This document shows, piece by piece, positions 40,076 through 50,426 of a stretch of DNA of 64,000 nucleotides. This stretch comes from Amyelois transitella (taxonomy: Eukaryota; Arthropoda; Insecta; Lepidoptera; Pyralidae). Numbering within the stretch: the first letter of the stretch is position 1; the number at the start of each line of letters is the position of its first letter. A program made the translations under genes and the position numbers. The DNA lies in the NCBI RefSeq assembly GCF_032362555.1, contig NC_083514.1:9719001-9783000 (forward strand). The letters are read 5' to 3'. Under the pieces are notes generated by a model that was not told the origin of the DNA, made no database searches, and saw only the letters and a program-made list of their open reading frames with translations.

Positions 40076-42213
40076 ATTCTTCTGTTCCTTTGTGGTTTAG
40101 TAATTTGACAAATTGATTTCATTTCCTAATTACCAGGGAATTAAAAATTGGTATTTAAAAAATGTATTAAAAAAAAGGAATTGGTATTAAAAATAATTTA
40201 GGAACGTACAGACGTGACGTAGCTAAAAATAGTATCATCGAAACAACCGCGTAATGTTGTCTTGTTGAAAACAAATTTAGCGTAGCGTTAGTAATTTTAC
40301 GAGGTAATAATTTGCTATTCTCACATAAATTCCGAGCTGTTTATTAGTTGTTAATTTAATTACTCATTGGATCAGCATCTACATTTATAAGTACAACATT
40401 ATAAGAATGTTTGTAAACGTTAAAAGGCTAATTTGTTTAAAGCAGGTTCTTTCTCTGGATGAAACACCATTCTTTATTATAACCAATTGAATTCTTCTTC
40501 ACCACCAATGGTTTATCAAGAACAGAATACAGAACCCTTAGTAGCAGCATAGTTCGTCAATATTTTCAAAGTAACCATTTTGTTACCTGTATAATTTGGT
40601 GAGTGTACAAAAGATTTTTTATTGTGTATTCCACCACTTTACGCTGAGTTCTTTCAAGTTAATGGTAACTATTTTTATAAGCCTTAAAAGCAATTAATAA
40701 AATTGTAAGAAATATTTTTTCGTTAGCGTGACTAAACTGTTTTTGGGCGTTCATAAATTCTTTTATATTTCTTAGAAAGTATTGTTCATGGCGTTAATGA
40801 TAAAATGGAAGCAAGAGGTTACTGAATTCCTTAAAATTCTTAAAGTCCACGTAATACCATTATGATATTCCAGGCGTTTTGTAGTCAGACAGACGCAGGT
40901 CTTTGCGAAATAATCACTTTCACAGCAAGTAAAGTATCACTAATAGAGAAAGTCTTGTAGGCTATTAGTAGGTATTGGCAAAGGGGTTTTTTAAATTCTC
41001 GCTGGAGTTAAGACCTGGGCCACTTTAAATTTTACTCTAATAGTTTGATCAGTCACTTTTATTGTATTAAAATTTTTCATTAAATGTTGATTGAGTATTT
41101 TATTTTTCAACTTCTCGCCACGCACTGAAATAGTTTTGTGAGTTCACACTATAACATCGAGGTTTCAATTGATAAGGTCGCTTGAATGTCGAATGAATGA
41201 TCCTCGTCTATTTATAAGAATAGCAATTGTCTTGCCTGGATTGCTTACTTTACATTCTTGAGGTTTCGGGGCTTCAACTACTAAATAATTAATAATAAAT
41301 GCCTAAATTAATATTACTGCTAATGCTATAAAGGCGATATGAAAACTTATAAAAAATGTATTAAAAACTTATAATATTCATCTCTTTGTTTTTGAGAGAT
41401 CATATTGCGTTTGCGTTTCATAAATTTTGATAGTTTTGTAGCGTTAGGGTATACAGGGTATACAGTCTTCAAATTATACCAGAAAAATTTAATTTATTTA
41501 TTTATTTTAAAAACTGAATTTCAACTCGGACTTTTGTATTTTCATCACCCCTACATTGATTTCAGTTTAGTTTGTAAAATCGTGTAATGACGACACGTGT
41601 ATCATAGGTTTACTGCAAAAGTCTCTTGTGCAAATTAGTCTTATATACGCAGTTCATATTATAAGTTTCGATTAGATATCAAATCAAGTTGCCTTGAAAT
41701 AAGGTTATGGTCTTACTAAAAGGCATGCGCAGAATGTTAACTTTGTCTGTTTTGGCTTTGTTTATAAAAATGAAGTTGCCTATTATGCGAAAAAAAATAA
41801 CGCTGATATTATGAAAACATTATACTGCCAGGGAAGTACTTGAATCGACGGATAAAATTAGACCTCAATTTGGAAACCTTTGAATAATACATGTATTAAT
41901 TAAACCCCCGTCAGAAACCAAGACTTGCTGCGACATTACGGCATCGCTTATACGTCACCAACAAAACGTGTTTACTATGACGTTGTCAAACATTTTGTAA
42001 CAGATCGAGTTTATTAATTACCTAGACGATGTTGTCCTGGTAGTTTGCTGCGAACGAGAACTTCGCGCTTATTATCTAATAATCTCTTAAGTAATTTGAT
42101 ATAATCTTAAAAACCATTGATCCATTTTGATGTTCAACGAAATTAAAATAGTATTATCTTTTCCTAAGTACCTGCCAAACTTCTGGGAGTTATCGCGGCA
42201 CCAATATACATTA
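40076..42213. other. intronic sequence without recognised features
   Basis: AT-rich; short chance frames only. Confidence 0.5.
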
Positions 42214-42452
42214 CTAGCTGTGCCCGCGACTTCGTCCGCATGGAATAGTTATTTTGGGCATCATTGAAGCCTTGAGGGCTTCAATGATGTGAATAACTTT
42301 TTTTTCACATTTTCCATTATTTCTTCGCTCCTTATAGTTGCAGCGTGATGTTAAATAGCCTAAAGCCTTCCTCGATAAATGGTTTATTCAACACAAAAAG
42401 AATTTTTCAATTCAAACCAGTAGTTCCTGAGATTAGCGAGATAAGTATAGAT
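42214..42452 (-). repeat. dispersed repeat C, long copy with inverted scar
   Basis: CTAGCTGTGCCCGCGACTTC through TTGCAGCGTGATGTTAAATA to GAGATAAGTATAGAT. Relative to 13495-13785, the sequence after CATCATTGAAGCC turns back on itself: arms 42259-42271 and 42277-42289 with a 5-base loop. Confidence 0.7.
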
Positions 42453-44266
42453 TAATTTATACATATTCCAGTACCAACTAGAATTGGAGTTGTATCTTTT
42501 TCTAAACCAGTCTAGCAAAGAAACAAGCCATGTGTGAAAATTAGTTTTACCACTTTGCCATGCCTGTAACTGGATAGGTACAGGACCACTGAGCAAGCCA
42601 CTACGCCACGAATGGTTGTCAAATTAGATTTTCACCCGTTGCCTTCGGTTGGATGGTGCCCAATCAACTAGAATGTCGTCCGGTTAGAGTTTTGCCTAGA
42701 AAAACATCCGCGATTCGTGGTCAGGTTCCGCATTATATCAAATTAATGTGAAGTTTAGAAGTAAGCATTTCATAAGACGATTGCAGATGATTATTGAAGC
42801 AAAGATTTATAATTGGCTGAAACTAATGTTCTAGCAATCTTAAAAAGTTGTCACTGGATTGTTTTCTATGTTTCCTCATAAAAGATTATATCAAAAATCT
42901 TATTTTGACCTTTATAAATAAAGAACCTTATCTATTTCTATCATGTTTTGTCTAGGTATACATAAAAGTTCACGATCGGGCCGACCTTTTAGTCAAAACT
43001 TAAATAGACTCGATAATGTTATTTCTGGTGTTGATAAGATAAAGGTTTGGTTGAAAGGTCGCTTGGATTGTGAATTATTGTATTGTAACTGTTGTATTGA
43101 ACATACTAATTCAGAATTTATACAAGAACTGTATTTTACTTCATTAAGTGATACCTTTTATCCTATTTTGAAAACAAATCTACTATGTTCTTCAAAACTA
43201 ATACCGACAACTACTTTAAAATCTTCCTTTTCAATTTCAATATAACTTTGATTGGGCAAATGTATCGCGCCCTCTAAATCGAATTCTCCCTTTGTTATCT
43301 AAAAAGGGTATTCACTGATTGAAATTGATTGAACAATTTTATAAATTTCAAACATTCGAGTCCTATTTTATGAGGGAGGGCGCTTTGTTTGTCCAATCGA
43401 TTTCTTTATGGGTATCCCGATTGAGTAGCTCTGACTCCCACTTTGTTTGGCTTGAGTACTGTACGTTATGCATTAGCAATATATTTTGTTTTGATAAAGT
43501 AATTAAATATTGATATTATTATCGTGAAATGTTTTATACCATTTGTCTGTTATGTTTTAGGTAGGTAACTTGATATTGTTTAATGGTAATAAGGTAGGAG
43601 CTGATTTTAATTTGACATGATCGAATTCTGTGTAATTTTTGTTATTTCTGATTTGCATACTTATTTGAGTTCACTTATGATTTGATTTTAAAATTTATTG
43701 TTCATTAAACGTTGTAAGTGTTATTAGAAAATCTTTATTATTATGTGTCTATATCACTATATAATTATTTTAAAGTAAAATTATTATATATATCACTTTG
43801 AAGGACCTTTTAGCTTTCACACAAGGCACAAGGCAGTACTTAAGAAAACACGATTTTAGTTTACCAAATTCCACTTGCATTGCATTTGTCTGTCCATATT
43901 TCATATATTCAAGAATTCCTGATCAATGATTGAAAATGTATTATGTTCACCGATTATTGTTAGCTTTTAACACTACACCAAAAGTACAGCTAATGTTTCT
44001 GGTTTTTAAGAACTTACGTCAGTTACTTAACTACCACCACATTCTTTCTCGACTTTCCTTTGATTACATGATACAAGTTGTGACGGATGATTACCTAATT
44101 GTTCTTTTAGGTACAAGTTTTGTTTATGATATTTGTAAATGGAAATAAACTTTGGAGGTATTAACGTTAATTGGGAAACGGAGTTAAAAGAATGAAGTCG
44201 TTAATGTAAATTTGACTTTAGATTTTCATTCTGGGTTTACCATATCCTAATAACATAAATACATAA
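42453..44266. other. intronic sequence
   Basis: 43250-43274 (GGGCAAATGTATCGCGCCCT) and 43376-43398 (GAGGGCGCTTTGTTTGTCCA) form an imperfect inverted repeat about 100 bases apart. A 100-codon frame at 42943-43245 is not recognised. Confidence 0.4.
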
Positions 44267-44690
44267 ACTACGCCTCTTTCCCGGAGGGGTAGGCAGAGAC
44301 CACAACTTTCAACTTGCCACGATCCCTGCACACTTTTACATTCATAAATTTTTTCATTCAAGCTCGTCGGTTTCGGCTATTCTTGACCAGACCTTTTGCT
44401 AGAACGTCTCCAATTTGATCGATACCTGGATCGTTCGTCTAGGCCTGTTGGAGTGGGAACACTTCAACAGTCCCATTCACACTTCCTTTGTATATTTGCT
44501 TAGTCAACTTGTTTTCATTCATCCTTTCGACATGACTAATAACGTTCATGATATAATTATCTCTTTCTTCTTTTGAGTGTTTCCGGTTGCATGCTCCATT
44601 GATATGCTTCGGGGTCCGCTTTTTGACATTATTCCTTCCACTTTGTTCGGTGTTCGACATCCTCAGTTTTAAGGCTAAGTCCATTCAGTG
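44267..44690 (-). mobile_element. 5'-truncated LINE, C-terminal region
   Basis: On the minus strand: NGACNRKHSKEERDN, VISHVERMNENKLTKQIYKG, then frameshifted KSGQE and CKSVQGSWQVE equivalents, ending at CGCCTCTTTCCCGGAGGGGT. It extends further 5' than most copies except 25068. Confidence 0.7.
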
Positions 44691-46697
44691 TTATTGAAAG
44701 AGTTTGCGCCGTAATCCAAGAAAAATGTTGTAAGTACTTAAAACGTAATTGTACCTTCAGTGACATTTATTCATTAGCAATTTGGCAGAGTAACTGTTTT
44801 GATGTGAACCAGAATTGATGTACGAATCGAAGAGTGACATCATAGTAGCCCACGCAAATGTCGTCTCGCCCATTTCCCCAGTTTATAGGTTGCCGTAAAG
44901 GGGCTAATTAAGTATTGATTTATACAGGCTGTAACGTACCATATCTTGGCCAGTTTTGAAGTTTCTTAATATGCTTTGGAGAGTTTAAAGGTTAAATTTG
45001 CTTCTCCAATAGCAAAAGTTACTTTTATTTACCATCACTTGTTGTTATCGTATAACTAAACATGTACTCTCATGAAAATTGGAACTTATAAAATAACCGT
45101 AATAACATTGTATATAATATCAACATTATAAACATGTGTCTTTCAGTTGGACCGTCGGATTGTGCAAATACAGAGTGTTTCACGTTGGCTTATTTTTTTA
45201 TTGTTCAGTTCACCACGTAGCTGGTGATAAACATGTGTTCAAATAGTCAGTGAGTACTGATATCACATATTTCGTTTGACCTTTAATGTATAGTTTGTCT
45301 GAACTTTATACTAAACTATCACTTTTCTCATGTTCGTCCTTTTCTTTGTTTCGGAAACGTAATCAGTGTCTTGGTTGTTTAAATCATTATCTATTGTAGT
45401 ACTATAAATATAATTAACAACATTAGATACTATGATTAAAACTCCACTTTTAATATGGGTGCTTATTAGATCATTGTTGGTAGCACTTATCTCAATAATT
45501 GAGTTGTTTACGTAGTCATTAAAATAATTTATTTTCCGCGATATATTAGCACTGATATTTAAACAGCTGATACTGCCTCAAAAACATTATTATCACGTTC
45601 ATATTCTGTATTTCTTTGTACCTTTTATCCTTAGCAATGTTATTTCAATCTGCCCTTAGACAACATAAGGCGTGTTTACACGTTTTTTTCTCGTTACTTG
45701 CCTGCCTGCCGTCTTCAAAGGGTTCGCAATATGCGAGCAAATATTAATATTAGCATTCCATTTACGCGAGCCGAGCCGGCTGCGGTGCCAACTACGTAAA
45801 TAGGTCTCGGCCGGTATATGTTCAATGCTAGGTTTTCTTTTCAGGGTTATCTCTAATGAGAACAAATTTTTCTTTAAATGAATGCTTGACGCTTAATTTG
45901 GCTACAATAGAATTTTAATCATCCACACATATAGTAAATAGTTATGTGTTTGTGGTTGATCACTAACTTACGTATGCGTGTCCTTAGCTGTATTTTTAAC
46001 CTTTCATTATGTGTAATTCAAAATCATATACTAATAAAGGTAGTTTAACTTAAAAAGGAATAAATACCATTTAATTGCCCCTGAATTAAAATAATTGAGT
46101 GGAAAATGTTATAAATTCTATGGGTTAGATCGTTACACGTGGAAAGGGAAAATCAATTTTGTAATCATCGTCTTTTTTGTAAGATTGACATGTTTGGGTA
46201 ACAGGCAGATGTCGGATTATTTTTGTTATCGCCAACAGTCTTTATTTGGTCCCAATCAGCCACTCTTTCTTCGTTATATTGAATTCCTCCATTTCATTGT
46301 TCCGTCTGACCCTGACATTTAGGCATTACATTACAATTAACATTGCCTTGACTCCGTATATATATTTTATTACGTCATACAAATTTGCGTGGCTTCTCGC
46401 TTTTCATCTACGCAGGCGGTCGTAGGAGAGTCTAGGAAAAATAAATTAATTTCTTGCTTTTACGAGTATTACTCAGCTCTAGGGTTAGTTGAGCTAACTT
46501 AACCATTAAATATGTTACACTGACCTCAGTGAAACAGAATACGTAAGTGACTCGGTATGACTTTTTTAAATTTACAAAATACTCACAAATTGTAGTGATA
46601 GATGAATAATGTTCTGTTTTAGTGTGTGTTCTGTTAAAGTGAATTTATAGAATAGAACATATTTTTATTGTTATAATGATTTATAATATTCTATTCT
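44691..46697. other. intronic sequence
   Basis: 45656-45865 has a more GC-rich patch (GCGAGCCGAGCCGGCTGCGG) that may be an old mobile-element end. Nothing assigned. Confidence 0.45.
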
Positions 46698-46760
46698 AGT
46701 GCCGTGTGGTTTTCGGCACTTTAGTATAGAACCACTCCACATCTTTCCCATATTCTTCAT
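46698..46760 (+). repeat. SINE B head fragment
   Basis: GTGCCGTGTGGTTTTCGGCA then ACCACTCCACATCTTTCCCA. Confidence 0.65.
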
Positions 46761-47056
46761 TCCTATATCTTGATATTCTCAAAATACGGACAAAATACCA
46801 ATAACTCTTATAAACCTAGCCTAGGGAACTTATGACTTAATTATAATAACCTTTCTTCATCTAAGAATGAATAATGACAGTCAAATTTTAAGTTCGTGAC
46901 TGCAAATGACGAGGTTGATTACCATTATTGTAATCTGAACCGCAAGCCACTTAGAACTTTCTTTTATTCTTAAACTCCAAGATCTAATCGAAGACCTGTT
47001 GGGAGGGTGGTAAGGTAGGAAATTGAAAAAATCATCCACCTCCAGTACAGATGGTA

Positions 47057-47170
47057 CATACATAAATACATATTATCACGTCTATATCCCTTGCGGGGTA
47101 GACAGAGCCAACAGTCTTGTAAAGACTGATAGGCCACGTTCAGCTATTTGGCTTTAAGATAGAATTGAGA
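47057..47170 (-). repeat. SINE B, 3' half
   Basis: CATACATAAATACATATTAT, CACGTCTATATCCCTTGCGG to TTAAGATAGAATTGAGAT. Confidence 0.8.
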
Positions 47171-47254
47171 TATGAGTACAGGTACAGATAGTGCTGTTTG
47201 AAATTTAAACTTGCTCAGGTTGTGTGTAACTTTTTTTTATTATTTATTCCTGGC

Positions 47255-47470
47255 GTTACTCCCGGTTCCATCCTCACCTCTCCTGAAGCCCGGAGTGCGC
47301 CATTTTACGACCATGATCTTGGATTGGCTGAGTCAGTTTTTAACACGAAGCGACTTCCATCTGACCTCCGCAACTTCGTTCATGGTTACACATTCAGGTT
47401 GCCTGAATTTGCGGGTTTCCTCACGATGTTTTCCCCCGCCGTAAGAGCGTCGGTTAGTATTCAAACGAAT
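47255..47470 (+). repeat. dispersed repeat F
   Basis: CTCCTGAAGCCCGGAGTGCG, AACACGAAGCGACTTCCATC, GGGTTTCCTCACGATGTTTT. I recognise this as a widely dispersed lepidopteran repeat. The 98-codon frame across it is not a host gene. Confidence 0.5.
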
Positions 47471-48206
47471 GTTCATATTCATTGTTTAAATTAAAGTATT
47501 GATTTTCAATAACATTCATTATATTTTTCACCAAAGCGACATGGTTGTAAAAAGTGGTCACAATATCGGCATTAAACATGGTTCAATTTGTATAGAAACA
47601 ATAGAATGTTATTCTAGCTCTACTATCGCGATGTTATCATGAATTTGCGATCTCGTCTAAAGCAAAGGTAAACTCGAGATTAACCTCTCAATTAGTCACA
47701 ACATCATCTACAATCCTTTGTTTTACTCAATCTTGAACCGTATCTCGTCTCTACTCGGTTAAATATAAAATGTACCTTCAGTTTTGCCAGAATACGTATT
47801 ATTTACATCTGATTTACAGTCTTCAACATCATTATGAACCTTATCATTAAAGTTTTAAGGTAGGTGTTTGATTAATTACTGTTTGCCTGTGGTTGGTGTT
47901 CACGTTTCTTTACGTCACACCTTGCCTTCAGTTCTCACGCTCGTCTCGTGTCGTCTCGTGAAACCGGAGGTTGGGAAACATTGCAAAAGTGACATTAGTA
48001 AAATGTTGCAATATTATCTGAACAATATAAACACCATAGAAATTTGAATAGTATAAGACAATAGGAATGATTGCTTGTTCTCTTTTATCGCACGATATTT
48101 TATTATACAAAATACAAATGTATAGCACAGTTGGTGGACTTAACGCTAGAAGCACAATCTACCAGTCAACCATTGGGTCTGACAGTGAACTTTATGTGGT
48201 AGTAAT
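47471..48206. other. intronic sequence left of the hAT element
   Basis: 48085-48190 is a LINE-tail-like repeat (ACAAAATACAAATGTATAGC, CAGTCAACCATTGGGTCTGA) like 1150-1285. 48199-48206 is the left target duplication of the hAT element. Confidence 0.5.
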
Positions 48207-48698
48207 TAGGGCATGCAATACCGGAAAGTTATCAATACCGGAATTGAGTTTCGGTACTAGAGACCTAATACCGGAATTCCGGTACTGGTACCGGAATTGG
48301 CACCATTTGTTTTTATTCTATAAATCTATACTTATTATAAGATAACATACATAGTGTGTTTAAATAAAAGAACAATCGTCTATTCAGTCTTTTATTTTCT
48401 TCTAATATCAAAATTAAATTAAATAAAAATTAAATCAACATTCTTTAAACATACTTGAGATCAAATCAAATAAGACATATTTTAAAAATACGTCTCCGAC
48501 TCCGTGTCGATCTTATAACTCTAATATCAAAATTAAATCAAATAAAAATTAAGTCAACATTCGTTAAACATAAGTACTTGAGATCAAATCAAATAAGACA
48601 TATTTTAAAAATACTTCTCCGACTCCTTGTCGATCTTATAACTCTAATATCAAAATTAAATCAAATAAAAATTAAGTCAACATTCGTTAAACATACGT

Positions 48699-49931
48699 CA
48701 ATACGGATTTAGATCTGGCCGTAGTACGGAAGATACAGTGTCTGACTTCACTAAATTGGTGGTCTCACAACTAGATTCTAGGAAAAAATGCATTTCCGTA
48801 TTCCTAGACTTAAAAAATGCATTTGATACGGTGTCGGTACCAATACTTCTGCAAAAGCTCGAACATATAGGAATACGGGGTGCACCTCTAAAACTGTTTT
48901 CAGACTACCTACACGATCGGAGACAAAAAGTTAAAGTAGGACAGTTCTTGAGCGAGGATGGGTTGATAACACATGGTGTCCCTCAAGGCAGTGTACTTGG
49001 CCCTACTCTTTTTCTCATTTATATAAATAGCTTATGCGAGTTAAATCTGAGAGGAGGTCAGGTGTTCTCCTATGCAGACGACACAGCCATTGTCTTTTCG
49101 GGTGACTCTTGGGAAAATGTGTATGAGCTCGCAGAACAAGGACTAAAAACAGCTAACAATTGGTTAAAATCTAACATCCTTACCTTAAATATTTCTAAAA
49201 CTAATTATATTGCCTTTTCTATTCGTAATGATTCCCAACCACCTGAAAGTTCAACATTAAAGCTTCATGACTGTCGGAGTTCTCAGGAGCCTTGTAGTTG
49301 CATGATCATTACCAAAGTAAAAGCTGCAAAGTACCTTGGTGTAGTAATCGATCAGAACATTAATTGGCATTCCCATGTAGAATCTGTAACGGCTAGAGTA
49401 AGGAAACTATCCTGGATCTTTAAAAACCTTAGGCACGTAGCTGACATAAAATTATTACGAAAAATTTACATATCTCTTGTTCAATCAATTCTCACATATT
49501 GTATCCCAGTATGGGGTTGTACTGGCAAGTCTAAGCTACTAGAACTAGAACGAGCCCAACGGTCATTACTAAAAATAATGTGCTTTAAGCCTTACCGCTA
49601 TCCAACACACTCTCTGTACACCGAAACTAAAGTACTGACTATTAGGCAACTATATATATTACATTCTGTACTCAAACAACACAAATCAATAAAATTTATA
49701 AAAGATAACCTAGTTAACAGAAGACCAAATATAATCATTCACATAGAAACTGTCAATACTGTGTTTGCATCCAACCAAAACTATAAATTGTCTGTCTATT
49801 TGTATAAGTTATTGGACAAAAAGGTAGGAATTTACGCTAAAACCCTTTATGATTGTAAATTGGCATTATCATCGTGGTTACAGAACCTAGACTATGACGA
49901 TACTGAGGCATTGTTAACTCGTGTGGTTTAA
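48699..49931 (+). CDS. reverse transcriptase of a jockey/CR1-like non-LTR element (5'-truncated)
   Basis: Open from the truncation point to TAA, about 410 codons without a stop. RT motifs in order: QYGFRSGRST at the left edge, motif A FLDLKNAFDTV (catalytic Asp), VPQGSVLGP, and the catalytic SYADDTAIVF. Then AAKYLGVVID and the C-terminal region with YCIPVWG and RAQRSLLKIM. The endonuclease and the first RT motifs are missing, so the copy cannot be autonomous. The intact frame implies a young insertion. It is a different family from the WFGHVER LINE, which has a different C-terminus and tail. Confidence 0.88.
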   Translation, partial: QYGFRSGRSTEDTVSDFTKLVVSQLDSRKKCISVFLDLKNAFDTVSVPILLQKLEHIGIRGAPLKLFSDYLHDRRQKVKVGQFLSEDGLITHGVPQGSVLGPTLFLIYINSLCELNLRGGQVFSYADDTAIVFSGDSWENVYELAEQGLKTANNWLKSNILTLNISKTNYIAFSIRNDSQPPESSTLKLHDCRSSQEPCSCMIITKVKAAKYLGVVIDQNINWHSHVESVTARVRKLSWIFKNLRHVADIKLLRKIYISLVQSILTYCIPVWGCTGKSKLLELERAQRSLLKIMCFKPYRYPTHSLYTETKVLTIRQLYILHSVLKQHKSIKFIKDNLVNRRPNIIIHIETVNTVFASNQNYKLSVYLYKLLDKKVGIYAKTLYDCKLALSSWLQNLDYDDTEALLTRVV

Positions 49932-50130
49932 AAGAGACATACAAAATATTGTTTTTAGAATAAAACAATTATTTTTGTTATGTTATTTTTAGATAAGGCA
50001 TTAAGACATCTGGTGAAAGAGCGGGACTCATCAGACACAGGTTTTTTCTAACTTAATTGATGGGTCTCTGCTACCTGTGTATTATGTAATACGTTGATTT
50101 AATAAAGAATTTTTGAATTTGAATTTTGAA
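48699..50130 (+). mobile_element. 5'-truncated non-LTR retrotransposon nested in the hAT element
   Basis: Begins abruptly inside the RT domain and ends AATAAAGAATTTTTGAATTT, GAATTTTGAA. ACATA before and AACATA after the insertion look like a short target duplication within the tandem array. Confidence 0.8.
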
Positions 50131-50426
50131 CATAAGTACTTGAGATCAAATAAGACATATTTTAAAAATACTTCTCCGACTCCTTGTCGATCTTATAATT
50201 CTGATATCAAAATTAAATTAAATAAAAAATAAATCAACATTCGTTAAACATAATTGAAATCAAATCAAATAAGATTTATTTTAAAAATACGTCTCCGACT
50301 CCGTGTCGATCTTATAATTCTAATATCAAAATTAGTAGACAAAAAATAAAAACAATATTTGAACATCTATTTGACAACAAAATCAACAAACATTAAAGAT
50401 CAAATAGGAACACCTACGTTTTTAGT

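Larger units (their letters stand above)
48400..50345. repeat. ~120-bp tandem repeat array in the hAT element, split by a LINE
   Basis: ACTTGAGATCAAATCAAATA, AATACGTCTCCGACTCCGTG, TAATATCAAAATTAAAT recur with a period of 119-123 bases. There are about two and a half units at 48400-48698 and two more at 50131-50345. A 4-base AGTA insertion marks some units. Confidence 0.85.

Noticed and set aside
47198..47494. 98-codon ORF with GVTPGSILTSPEARSA as a host gene
   Set aside because: The DNA under it matches a dispersed lepidopteran repeat, and the start overlaps a SINE flank.
48455..48712. 85-codon ORF with internal repeats as a repeat protein
   Set aside because: It is the translation of the ~120-bp non-coding tandem array in the hAT element.
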